A stretch of DNA of 14,149 bases from Clostridia bacterium (GTDB lineage: Bacteria; Bacillota_A; Clostridia; Christensenellales; Aristaeellaceae), in contig BNUH01000071.1 of NCBI GenBank assembly GCA_025997215.1, forward strand, positions 1 to 14,149, written 5' to 3'. Positions 5,936-13,214 of this stretch are shown here, piece after piece (within the stretch, counting starts at the first letter, position 1; every line of letters begins with the position of its first letter). The notes below the pieces were generated by a model that saw only the letters and a list, made by a program, of their open reading frames with translations, made no database searches and was not told the DNA's origin. The translations under genes were made by a program, and so were the position numbers.

Positions 5936-6807
5936 ATGAATGAGGCAACCCCAAACCGCGAGTATAGAAGCAGTGTATTTGCTTCATACTTCAACGATCC
6001 GGCGCGTTTGATTGAGCTTTACAACGCGCTGTCCGGTCGTACATATTCGCCAGATACGCCGATACGGATTAACACGCTCGAAAAGGCGTTGTATTACGAT
6101 CGTGTAAATGATTTGTCGTTTGAGTTGGACGGACGGCTTATTGTTGTGTTTGAGCATCAATCGACATGGAATCCAAACATGCCATTTCGTATACTGCTAT
6201 ACATAGCAAAGTTATACGAAAAGACATATACACAGGCTGCGCCGTTCTACAGTACGACGCCGCAGAAAATCGACGCTGTAGATTGTTATGTATTATATAA
6301 CGGTATTGAAACGCATCCCGAAAAAGCGGTATGGAAGCTATCGGACATGTTCAAAGATAGTGATACAGAAACGCGGCTAGAACTAACGGTTCCGGTTTAT
6401 AATATCAATGATGGGTGCAATAGCGACATTCTGCGTAAAGCCAATCTTTGGCTGAATACGCACGCTTTGTTAATCTAGTGAATCACTATCGCGCGCAAGG
6501 CTTATCGCTCAAAGAGGCCGTAGATAAGGCGGTTATTGAGTGTATCAACAATGGCGTTATGGCTGATTACTTGACTGTTCATGGATCGGAGGTGCGGGGT
6601 ATGCTGTATGCTGAATTCAACCTTGACGAGGTTGCAGAAGTGCGCTTACAAGATGGGCAGCGAAAATTTGTTAGCAACTTGCTTGATGAAGGTTTTGATG
6701 ACGCAAGGATTGCACGGCTAGTAGATATTCCGCTAACAAGGGTTGTGGAGTATCGAGAGCAGTTGCAGGATGAAAAGAAAATTTTATTGAAAAAGAAAAA
6801 TGTATGA
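5936..6807 (+). pseudogene. Rpn/PD-(D/E)XK-family nuclease, frameshifted
   Basis: The N-terminal part (MNEATPNREYRSSVFASYF) leads into the nuclease fold, LSFELDGRLIVVFEHQST, where the E...EHQ pattern is the PD-(D/E)XK-like core of Rpn (recombination-promoting nuclease) proteins. The frame breaks near 6441-6446; adding one A there joins it to a second frame, SLAEYARFVNLVNHYRAQGL onward, which is the usual helical C-terminus of this family. Combined length is about 290 residues, normal for the family. Rpn proteins cleave DNA and promote RecA-independent recombination and are often carried as mobile cargo. A GTG at 5927 is possible, but the homology-like start is ATG 5936; neither has a good ribosome site. 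Confidence 0.8.
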
Positions 6808-6810
6808 TAC

Positions 6811-6839
6811 TTGACAACTGATTAGGAATCTGATAATAT
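6811..6839 (+). promoter_or_regulatory. Strong sigma-A promoter for the packaging block
   Basis: TTGACA (6811-6816), a 17-base spacer and TAATAT (6834-6839). It starts five bases after the Rpn stop and points to the HNH-terminase genes; predicted start of transcription is near 6846. Confidence 0.8.
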
Positions 6840-6842
6840 ATA

Positions 6843-6882
6843 CTCGTGACGAGGTGGGTTTGCGGCAAAGCAAACACGCCTC
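6843..6882 (+). promoter_or_regulatory. Palindrome at +1 and 13-bp leader hairpin before HNH
   Basis: CTCGTGACGAG (6843-6853) is a perfect palindrome around a single base, placed on the predicted transcription start. It runs into a hairpin with arms 6851-6863 and 6870-6882 (one wobble, one mismatch, 6-base loop), followed by CTTTCAT and then GGAGG. It could be an operator plus an attenuator, or a recognition site for packaging or for the HNH enzyme. Confidence 0.55.
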
Positions 6883-6899
6883 TTTCATATGGAGGCAGC

Positions 6900-7286
6900 A
6901 TGGCGCATCCAATCGTTGACAAGGTATACAAAACCAAACGCTGGCAGGGTTGCCGCGCGGCATACTACGCAACACAACATGGCATATGCGAACGATGCGG
7001 GGAACCGGGTGAAATCGTTCACCACATCGAGGAATTAACACCGGATAATATAAGTAACGCCAGCATAGTCTACGGGTTTGACAACCTACAGTTACTATGC
7101 TGGAGCTGTCACGAACGCACAAAGGGTAAGGCTGGCGGCGGGATTCCCATACGCGAGGATATAAGTTTCAATGATGACGGCAGTGTTCGACCGACAGGCA
7201 AGCGCATCCCCCCCATAAAATTTAGCGAAAATCCCGGCGGGAAGAGCGGAGCAGGGCCTGCGAAATACACGCGCGCGCTCGTATAG
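6900..7286 (+). CDS. Phage HNH endonuclease (packaging-associated)
   Basis: A 128-residue protein from ATG 6900, with GGAGG four bases upstream. The HNH core shows the zinc knuckle CERCGEPG and IVHHIEELTPDNISNASIVYG, then DNLQLLCWSCHERT. The HH pair, the Asn-Leu and the final Cys-x-x-Cys-His are the metal-binding and catalytic positions of this family. HNH proteins next to the small terminase, as here, are needed for efficient genome packaging in several phages (for example HK97 gp74) by assisting terminase cleavage. The C-terminal 45 residues are basic and glycine-rich. It has its own strong promoter and a structured leader. Confidence 0.85.
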   Translation: MAHPIVDKVYKTKRWQGCRAAYYATQHGICERCGEPGEIVHHIEELTPDNISNASIVYGFDNLQLLCWSCHERTKGKAGGGIPIREDISFNDDGSVRPTGKRIPPIKFSENPGGKSGAGPAKYTRALV

Positions 7287-7322
7287 CCCCCTCCCCCTCG
7301 TACAAAAAAGGCGGTGCAATTT

Positions 7323-7700
7323 GTGGCAAATAACCAAAGAGAAGATGACGCGAAATCCGACATAAAAAGACGGATAGCTAAGGAAGAAAAAAAACTTACA
7401 GAGGTTATGCGCGACGTTCCCGAAGATCAAGTCAAGACCGTTGATGGCCTCATAAAACGGGCTGCTTTTATGCGAATCCAGCTTGAAAATTACGAAAAAG
7501 ACCTCAATGAAAACGGTTTCGTAGAGATGTTCGCGCAGGATGAAAAGCAGGAACCATACGAACGCGAGCGTCCGGCGGCGCGGTTGCATACACAGGCGGT
7601 GAAGGTGTACGCGCAGGTAATGCGGATGCTGTTAGACCTCGTTCCTAGCAAGCCGGGCACAAACACCGACCCGGCGTACAACGAATTTTTTGCATCGTAG
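7323..7700 (+). CDS. P27-family terminase small subunit
   Basis: About 125 residues, starting at the GTG at 7323; AAGGCGG lies about eight bases upstream and makes this start better than the GTG at 7314. The central pattern TVDGLIKRAAFMRIQLENYE, a GFVE turn, then HTQAVKVYAQVMRMLLDLVP is typical of P27-type small terminases, which bind viral DNA and guide the large subunit. It lies between HNH and TerL, the standard order. The full length appears intact. Confidence 0.8.
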   Translation: MANNQREDDAKSDIKRRIAKEEKKLTEVMRDVPEDQVKTVDGLIKRAAFMRIQLENYEKDLNENGFVEMFAQDEKQEPYERERPAARLHTQAVKVYAQVMRMLLDLVPSKPGTNTDPAYNEFFAS

Positions 7701-7718
7701 ATCGGATGATGAATCAAC

Positions 7719-9701
7719 ATGAAGGCGGCTGGTAATGATGTAAAAGTAAACTGGATACAAGAATATTATAAAGCAATAGATAACGGATCAGAGGTTGTAT
7801 CTTCACGTGTGCGCCAGATATACGAACGCCTAAGCCACGCGATTGAAAGCCCTGTCGCGCCGTACGTATTCGACGCACAGCGCGCGGAACGTCCGATAAG
7901 GTTCATAGAAACAGTGTGCAAACATAGCAAAGGCAAATGGGCGCGCAAACCCGTCATACTCGAACTATGGCAAAAGGCAGCCATATCCGCGCTGTTTGGG
8001 TTCGTGCATTATAAAACTGGCGCAAGGCAATACACACGCTTTGATTTGTTCGTAGCGCGCAAAAATGGCAAGTCAACGCTTGCGGCGGGTATCGGTTTAT
8101 ACATGCTGACAGCCGACGGCGAAGGCGGCGCGGAGGTGTATTCGGTCGCCACAAAGAAGGATCAGGCGCGGATCATTTGGCAAGAAGCTAAAAGCATGGC
8201 AGCGCAGTCGCCCGTCTTGCGCGGACTTGTCCGGCGTTTGGTGGGTGAAATTGCGTATGACCGGACGTTCAGCACGTTCAAGGCATTAGCGTCGGAATCC
8301 GACACGCTGGATGGGCTTAACACTCATTGTTGTTTCGTCGATGAACTGCATGCAATCAGAGATAAAAACCTTGTAGATGTTATAGTCGACAGCATGACGG
8401 CACGTTCGCAGCCGATGTTATTCGTGTGTACGACAATGGGAACCGTCCGCGAAAGCGTGTTTGACGACACGTACGAGTATGATTGCAAGGTACTCGACGG
8501 GCAGTTTCAAGATGCGCACGTTCTGCCGATTATATACGAGCTTGATAAAGATGATGATTGGCAAAATGAATCATACTGGAAGAAAGCCAATCCGGGGTTA
8601 GGCACGATCAAGGATATAGACAAGTTTCGGGACAAGGTTCAAAAGGCGTTAAACAAACCCAATGAAATCAAGAACCTATTATGCAAGGACTTTAACAGGC
8701 GGCAGACATCAACGGAAACATGGCTGACATTCGAGCAGTTGCACAACCCCGCGACGTTCGATCCTAAAACAATGGGTTTTTCATATGGGATAGGCGGCGC
8801 GGACTTGAGTACGACGACAGACCTAACGGCGGCAAAGCTGATTTGCATGAAGCCGGGGGACGATCACATATATGAGGTATTCTGCCGCTTCAGGTTCAGA
8901 GGCGTACGCGACATGATTGCGCCGTATCACGATATAATCCATTTGCGCAAGCATTTCAACGCCGATGAGTTTTACGGTTCCTCCAACCGCGCCGCGCTGA
9001 CCGATGTTATGGAGATCATAAACACTACAGATCAAGGTATGGTCGAGGCGGTCAAAAACAGTGCGGTTATCAAGTGGATTCTGAAGTTTAAGAACATCAT
9101 AAAGCCCGACGATATAAAGACGCAGGTTCGCGAATTCGGTGAACAGTATCTAAAGTCAACGGCGCAAGGCGCGGGCGTTGTCCCTGCCGATCCAAGGTAT
9201 GATATTGAGCAAGTCAAGACCGATTCATACGTTCCCAACGCGCCGCAGCTGGACAGAGCGAAACAACGCATATACGCCTATTATGGCGTGAATGATGCGA
9301 TTGTCCAGCGCACATACAACGAAGAGGGCTGGAACGCGTGGTATGAATCCACGATCGAGCCGATCTTGATGCAACTGGCGCAGCAGATGACGGCGAAATT
9401 CTTTTCAAGCAAGGAACGTGCGTTCGGAAATAGGATCGTGCCGGAAAGCTCGTCGCTTATGTACGCGGCGACAGCAACCAAACTTAACCTATTGTCGATG
9501 GTTGATCGTGGCGCGATGACACCGAATGAATGGCGGCATGTTATGAACCTTGGCCCGATAGAGGGTGGCGAAAAGCCTATCAGACGGCTTGATACTATAA
9601 CAGTTGACGAGGGGGAACCCGCGCGTGACGATATAGCTGCTCCACTACGACGACGAGCAGGGCATATTCGAGGGCTATGCGTCGGTATTCGGGAACATTG
9701 A
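7719..9701 (+). CDS. Fusion: truncated terminase large subunit + C-terminal portal protein
   Basis: A single 660-codon frame. Residues 1-388 are a TerL: Walker A ARKNGKST at 113-120, Walker B CCFVDEL at 204-210, the coupling motif CTT at 237-239, and only the first nuclease Asp (D362, GGADLSTTTDLTAAKL). The rest of the RNase H-like nuclease is missing. From about 390 the protein becomes an HK97-type portal (PYHDIIHLRKHFNADEF, then MEIINTTDQG, YGVNDAIVQ, TPNEWRHVMNLGPIEGG), lacking the portal N-terminus of perhaps 130 residues. The join lies near nt 8880-8895 and is in frame. About 1 kb seems deleted. Neither half should work normally. The last residues overlap the protease gene in another frame. 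Confidence 0.85.
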   Translation: MKAAGNDVKVNWIQEYYKAIDNGSEVVSSRVRQIYERLSHAIESPVAPYVFDAQRAERPIRFIETVCKHSKGKWARKPVILELWQKAAISALFGFVHYKTGARQYTRFDLFVARKNGKSTLAAGIGLYMLTADGEGGAEVYSVATKKDQARIIWQEAKSMAAQSPVLRGLVRRLVGEIAYDRTFSTFKALASESDTLDGLNTHCCFVDELHAIRDKNLVDVIVDSMTARSQPMLFVCTTMGTVRESVFDDTYEYDCKVLDGQFQDAHVLPIIYELDKDDDWQNESYWKKANPGLGTIKDIDKFRDKVQKALNKPNEIKNLLCKDFNRRQTSTETWLTFEQLHNPATFDPKTMGFSYGIGGADLSTTTDLTAAKLICMKPGDDHIYEVFCRFRFRGVRDMIAPYHDIIHLRKHFNADEFYGSSNRAALTDVMEIINTTDQGMVEAVKNSAVIKWILKFKNIIKPDDIKTQVREFGEQYLKSTAQGAGVVPADPRYDIEQVKTDSYVPNAPQLDRAKQRIYAYYGVNDAIVQRTYNEEGWNAWYESTIEPILMQLAQQMTAKFFSSKERAFGNRIVPESSSLMYAATATKLNLLSMVDRGAMTPNEWRHVMNLGPIEGGEKPIRRLDTITVDEGEPARDDIAAPLRRRAGHIRGLCVGIREH

Positions 9702-10185
9702 CAGCGGTGAGGATATAGTCGAGCCGGGCGCGTTTACGGACACGCTCCTAACCGACTTCCACCGCATGAAGATTCTGTCCGGGCACAACAGTGACCAATT
9801 GCCCATTGGCAAGCCGCTGGAGATGCACGAGGACGCACGCGGGTTGTACATCAAGGCGCAAATATCGGACACGCACATGGGCAGGGATGTGAAAACACTC
9901 CTGCGAGATGGCGTGCTGAACGAGCTATCCATCGGGTTTGACGCGGACCCATCCGACTGCCGCGTCGATGAATTCGGCGTGCGCCACCTCTACAAGCTCA
10001 AACTGTGGGAGGTATCTGTAGTGACATGGGCGATGAACAGCAGCGCGGTCATAACGGACTACAAGGCGCAAGTGCCTGAAGCCATTGTAAAGCAGGTTGA
10101 CCCACTGCCAGCCATTCAGCCCAGTGCACCACCGCCCAGCCGCGCCGCGTACAAGCGCGTGGCGAAGATGTACACAAGGTGCTGA
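9625..10185 (+). pseudogene. HK97-type prohead protease with an in-frame TAG near its start
   Basis: About 187 codons, matching family length. The catalytic positions of the HK97 protease are all visible: His in MKILSGHN, Ser in LNELSIGFDA and Glu in LWEVSVVTWAMN. The N-terminal EGYASVFGNIDSGEDIVEPG is also characteristic. GTG 9625 has GAGGGGG nine bases upstream and would give M-T-I-stop-L-L-H-Y-D-D: codon 4 is TAG (9634-9636) where homologues would have a sense codon. The next ATG (9766) is beyond the conserved N-terminus. The gene is thus one substitution away from intact. It normally processes the capsid protein; no capsid gene follows. Confidence 0.75.
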
Positions 10186-10265
10186 ATCAATGTATAACAG
10201 ATAACTACGCACTTTATCATGGCGACAGCTGCGAGGTATTGCAAGGGATACCGGATAACTCAATA
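10179..10265 (+). pseudogene. DNA methyltransferase, N-terminal fragment
   Basis: From GTG 10179, overlapping the protease stop, the frame reads TDNYALYHGDSCEVLQGIPD followed by NSI. This is the standard opening of phage N4/N6 DNA methyltransferases, just before the SPP(F/Y) catalytic motif. That motif and everything after it is absent, because the sequence switches to an antisense gene end at about 10265. It is a broken gene and marks a rearrangement joint. Confidence 0.65.
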
Positions 10266-10608
10266 CCCAGCAGCGGTTCCACGCTTTTTCATAGTTGGGT
10301 TTAGGCGGTTCTGAGCAGACCGACCTGCCGTCTGTGGCATGGAGGCAATACCGACAGGGCCTATGCTCAAAGGAGATAGTATTCTCCGCTACTTCGTGCG
10401 TTAGGTCTTTCACTGCCGATTTGCGTTCCTTCGTCAATTGTTCGACCTTGAGCTGGTACTGGCTGATGATTGCGGCCGCATCCCCGGCGGACGCTTTATA
10501 ACACGCCGGCTCGCCCAGGTCTTTGTATGGGCATGCACTGCACTTCCAGATATTGGCCGTGTCCGAGCATATGACGAGTGATTTTAGTATGTCATTAATG
10601 TTTCGCAT
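10266..10608 (-). CDS. Cys-rich hypothetical phage protein, slightly truncated
   Basis: Starts at ATG 10608, with GGAGG seven bases upstream, and overlaps the HNH gene by 25 bases. The first 42 residues contain CSACPYKDLGEPACYK, the middle a coiled-coil-like helix (SQYQLKVEQLTKERKSAVKD), and residues 82-114 a second set, CRYCLHATDG, VCSEPPKPNYEKAWNRCW. Two small metal-binding knuckles linked by a helix are likely. The native stop is missing: the frame continues to 9925 as antisense of the methyltransferase and protease genes, so only about 114 residues are original. Function unknown. Confidence 0.6.
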
Positions 10609-10910
10609 TGGGCATCCTCCATGCTAATTTGGTTAATTATTGTGCGTGCGTTCCGGCGCGTGCGCGCGTGATGTGCTGTGTCCGCACGCAAATGACACGG
10701 CGCGCACAGCGCGATCAGATTCTCCGGTCTGCAATCCATCGGGATATGGTTTATGTGGTGTACTGTCAACACATATCTGCGGTTCAAGGGCATCACTCCT
10801 GGGTAGTAACACTGCTTGCCGCAACCTTCACATTTCCAGTCATTTTTCTTTTTGACACCGTATGATATTGACGCCCAGTCAGCGGGATAATCAGCCTTGT
10901 TGTACGGCAT
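10584..10910 (-). CDS. HNH endonuclease
   Basis: A 108-residue protein starting MPYNKADYPADWASISYGVK. Zinc knuckle CEGCGKQC is followed by LTVHHINHIPMDCRPENL and LCAPCHLRAD, giving the HH, Asn-Leu and Cys-x-x-Cys-His positions of the HNH fold. Such phage proteins nick or cut DNA and may be free-standing homing enzymes. GAGGAGG lies nine bases before the ATG at 10910. An ATG at 10928, overlapping the upstream stop as ATGA, lacks a ribosome site. It is unlike the HNH at 6900 in spacing and context, so the window carries two distinct HNH genes. Transcription is probably from the promoter at 12247-12275. Confidence 0.8.
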   Translation of the reverse strand: MPYNKADYPADWASISYGVKKKNDWKCEGCGKQCYYPGVMPLNRRYVLTVHHINHIPMDCRPENLIALCAPCHLRADTAHHARTRRNARTIINQISMEDAQCETLMTY

Positions 10911-10924
10911 TACCACCAACCTCC

Positions 10925-12217
10925 TCATTTTTCTATTGCGAAATACCTTATCTGCCGAGTTTTCCCCGACCTTGACAGATTGCCGCTGTCTACCATTTTC
11001 TTTAAGACTACGCCTGCCGCCGTTTGCGACACTCCAAGTAATTCCTCCGCCTGCTTACGGTTAATCGAACCTCGCTCGCGGACGTAACGCAACACAGAAT
11101 CTTGCGGCGTTGAGTCAATACTCACCGTGACCGCGTTCAAGCTCGGAAGTGTCAACTTAAATACGTTAGGCGTAACATCAATCTTTGGCTGTTTCGGAGC
11201 GGATTTGTATGCTTCGAACATTTTCAAAATGCCCGTACCATAGGCTTCGATAAGCTGCAAACGGTAGAAAACGGCGGCTAGGTTGGAGTTCCGGCAAACG
11301 GAATAGCCGCTCATTATATCATCAAGCTCAATACCATTCATCAAACCACCCGGCGAAATGAACTCAACACGGTCGGAATAAATCTTGACAAAAACGCTTC
11401 CGCTTGTGGCATACTCACGGTGAACGACAGCGTTCAAAAGCGCCTCGCGCAAGGCGGTTTCGGGATAGTCGCGGCGGTCTATTCGCAGTAGTTTATCAAA
11501 CGTCGCTTGCGTCTGATTGTGCATATCGAGGTAATCATAAACGTTGTTAATCTGATCGAAAAGTGACCCTTGAAACTCGTGGCGGTCTTTGAATGTTTGC
11601 TGGGTAGTGTCTTGAAACACGGCGGTCTTTATGGTGTGCACACATTGCTCCGATAAGAGTAAGCCAAGATTGGTAAAAACGCCATCCACGCTTACCATAC
11701 CGAGAGTTCCCATTTGCACCGTGCCGAACGGCACTTTTCTTTTGCTGAACTCCGCAGCCGCAGACGTGAACGTCAAATTTTGCTCGACAGATCGCAATTT
11801 TTCGTAGCTGTCGCCGTCCGTTTCGCGAATCATCCTGCGAATCGCAGTATCAGTCGCAGGAACAGAAGCCGCGCCGTGACGAACGTACACCCCCTCCGGT
11901 CGTATGCCCTTGCCTGCGATGTAATATGGGCGGTTGGTGCCGCGCTGAACGTCAATGACGATTATTTCGTTACCGTCAACCGTCTCAATACGGCTATGTG
12001 CAAACAGTGTAATATCGGGCTTAATGCCGTCACGCAGCGAGTTATTGACGGATAGCAAATCCGCCTGTGCGATTTTCAGTCCGAGCACCTCGCCGTTGTC
12101 GTGAACGCCGACATAAACCGTTCCGCCAGCGCTGTTAGCAAAGGCTACAACCGTTAGTTTAATATCATCGGTTACCTGCTGTTTCAGTTCAACAGTTTCA
12201 CATTCCTTGTAGATCAT
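10925..12217 (-). CDS. AlbA_2/Schlafen-type ATP-binding transcriptional regulator
   Basis: A 430-residue protein. Residues 1-125 form the AlbA_2 (Schlafen, formerly AAA_4) domain: ECETVELKQQ, then FANSAGGTVYVGVHDNGEVL. Residues 250-345 resemble the GHKL/HATPase_c_4 region with the N-box ALREALLNAVVHREY and AYGTGI. Residues 374-430 form a winged helix (INRKQAEELLGVSQTAAGVV). This is the architecture of COG2865, putative regulators often annotated RecG-like. Related proteins occur in defence loci, but no partner nuclease is seen here. GGAGG lies eight bases upstream. Flanking inverted repeats suggest it represses its own promoter. Length is normal and the gene appears intact. Confidence 0.85.
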   Translation of the reverse strand: MIYKECETVELKQQVTDDIKLTVVAFANSAGGTVYVGVHDNGEVLGLKIAQADLLSVNNSLRDGIKPDITLFAHSRIETVDGNEIIVIDVQRGTNRPYYIAGKGIRPEGVYVRHGAASVPATDTAIRRMIRETDGDSYEKLRSVEQNLTFTSAAAEFSKRKVPFGTVQMGTLGMVSVDGVFTNLGLLLSEQCVHTIKTAVFQDTTQQTFKDRHEFQGSLFDQINNVYDYLDMHNQTQATFDKLLRIDRRDYPETALREALLNAVVHREYATSGSVFVKIYSDRVEFISPGGLMNGIELDDIMSGYSVCRNSNLAAVFYRLQLIEAYGTGILKMFEAYKSAPKQPKIDVTPNVFKLTLPSLNAVTVSIDSTPQDSVLRYVRERGSINRKQAEELLGVSQTAAGVVLKKMVDSGNLSRSGKTRQIRYFAIEK

Positions 12218-12234
12218 ATCTACGACCTCCGAAC

Positions 12235-12293
12235 ATATTTTCTAACATTCTAACAGATTGAGTCTGTTTTGTCAAGATAGCGTTAGAAAATAT
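12235..12293 (-). promoter_or_regulatory. Promoter bracketed by 12-bp inverted operator repeats
   Basis: On the minus strand TTGACA (12270-12275) and TAGAAT (12247-12252) are 17 bases apart. Perfect 12-bp inverted repeats lie on either side (12235-12246 and 12282-12293). The half-site TTCTAAC occurs a third time at 12248-12254, overlapping the -10. Inside the spacer, ACAGA/TCTGT forms a second small palindrome. This is a strong candidate for autoregulation by the winged-helix protein it precedes. Confidence 0.75.
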
Positions 12294-12342
12294 TTCGTTG
12301 ATAACAACGATCCTTTTTTAGCTTCATTGCCCTTCATTTCAA

Positions 12343-12492
12343 TTATTGATCCTCGCCTTCCTCGATAAACAACAAATCGTCGTACATATCATCCTCGTTC
12401 GCTTGCGTAGGCTCCGTTGAATAGTACGGGCATTCAATGCAGCCTGTGGGCCAACCAGCGCAATAATCCGCCGCAACACATTCAGTCGTCAT
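12343..12492 (-). CDS. 49-residue acidic Cys-containing protein
   Basis: Reads MTTECVAADYCAGWPTGCIE, then CPYYS and a strongly acidic tail (DDMYDDLLFIEEGEDQ). Four cysteines in the first 21 residues (C5, C11, C18, C21) could bind a metal. GGGAGG lies ten bases before the ATG. Its stop is about 70 bases before the AlbA_2 promoter, and no terminator is seen between them. Small acidic proteins can act as DNA mimics or as antitoxin-like partners, but nothing specific supports that here. Confidence 0.55.
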   Translation of the reverse strand: MTTECVAADYCAGWPTGCIECPYYSTEPTQANEDDMYDDLLFIEEGEDQ

Positions 12493-12522
12493 TTCCGTTT
12501 AGCCTCCCTTTTCGTTCCATGC

Positions 12523-12606
12523 TCACATGCTAACCGCTCTATCGTCCCATAACTCGTCATAGCCAACCTTCAGGCGCTTGTGCGTTCGCCTTTGGCGATG
12601 TGCGAG
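12523..12606 (-). pseudogene. Possible C-terminal remnant of a minus-strand gene
   Basis: An open frame without a start ends at 12523 (KRLKVGYDELWDDRAVSM). It sits at normal spacing before the ribosome site of the 49-codon gene, and it faces the head of the plus-strand HAD gene. It looks like the 3' end of a truncated gene, mirroring the remnant at 2342-2431. Confidence 0.35.
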
Positions 12607-12610
12607 TTAT
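12549..12610. repeat. Nested inverted repeats at an orientation switch
   Basis: ATAACTCG (12549-12556) and CGAGTTAT (12603-12610) are perfect 8-bp reverse complements. Between them lie GGCG...CGCC and a TCGCC-TTT-GGCGA hairpin. The interval coincides with the change from minus-strand to plus-strand coding. Confidence 0.45.
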
Positions 12611-12990
12611 CGGCACGGGAGTTCATGGCCGCGCATAGGCGCGGTTATGTCATAGCAATCGATTTTGACGGGACACTATGCAGTGACGCATATCCCGACA
12701 TTGGCAATGCGAGAGAGGCTATTATCAAGCTTGCTAAAGAGGCGCAGAGATACGGCGCCAATATTGTACTATGGACATGCCGCGAAGGTGACCTGCTGAA
12801 CGAAGCGCTCACATGGTGCAAGAAACATGGCTTGCAGTTTGCGGCAGTAAACGATAACATACCAGCGCGCATAGCCTTGTGGGGCAATAATTCGCGCAAA
12901 CCCGTTTGGGAACACGGCCAGCCGGCTCCCACCCGGGACATTCGGATTCGGCACAACCGACGGCAAGGATTATCTGGTCGTTTGGCCTGA
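12598..12990 (+). pseudogene. HAD-superfamily phosphatase, C-terminus lost
   Basis: Motif I IAIDFDGTLC and motif II VLWTCR identify a small phage HAD hydrolase (BT0820-like). The middle (AREAIIKLAKEAQRYGANI and FAAVNDNIPARIALWGNNSR) is also conserved. The homologous part stops near nt 12903. The usual downstream acidic motif (like YIDDRA) is absent and the frame runs on 29 codons into a baseplate gene in the wrong frame. It is probably inactive. The start is uncertain: ATG 12598 and ATG 12625 both lack a good ribosome site (GGGAG is only three bases from the latter), fitting loss of the original 5' end at the joint near 12595. Confidence 0.7.
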
Positions 12991-13186
12991 TGGACATATC
13001 GACATTATCAGCACACAGCCGATTAATGTGAAATCTGAATTGGAGGTCAATGTCGAGGCAGGTACAACCGCAACGGTCAAAGCTGGCGTGTCCGCGACAG
13101 TAACCGCCCCAACGATTGCTCTAACGGGTAATGTGACGATAAACGGGAACCTGCACGTTACAGGGAGCATTACGCCGTGGCCTTAA
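12910..13186 (+). pseudogene. gpV-type baseplate assembly protein, C-terminal fragment
   Basis: Reads FGFGTTDGKDYLVVWPDGHI, then NVKSELEVNVEAGTTATVKA, and ends VTINGNLHVTGSITPWP. The repeating beta strands and the final I-x-L-x-G-x-V-x-I-x-G-x-L-H-V-T-G are typical of the trimeric spike stem of contractile-tail gpV/gp45-like proteins. There is no start codon or ribosome site; the frame is continuous with the middle of the HAD gene one frame over. Only the C-terminal third remains. It implies that the parent element had a myovirus-type baseplate. Confidence 0.75.
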
Positions 13187-13214
13187 CGCTGTACTAACAA
13201 ATCCATGATTGTTA

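Noticed and set aside
7095..7589. 164-codon minus-strand open frame opposite HNH and TerS
   Set aside because: It is antisense to two recognisable genes, has no ribosome site and has low-complexity hydrophobic composition.
9634..9636. Recoded TAG (alternative genetic code)
   Set aside because: HNH, TerS, Lar-like and Cys-motif genes in the window end in TAG at sensible positions, so TAG works as a stop here.
9925..10266. Continuation of the minus-strand Cys-protein frame across the methyltransferase and protease genes
   Set aside because: The plus strand here encodes clear protease and methyltransferase motifs; the antisense extension has no domain-like pattern.
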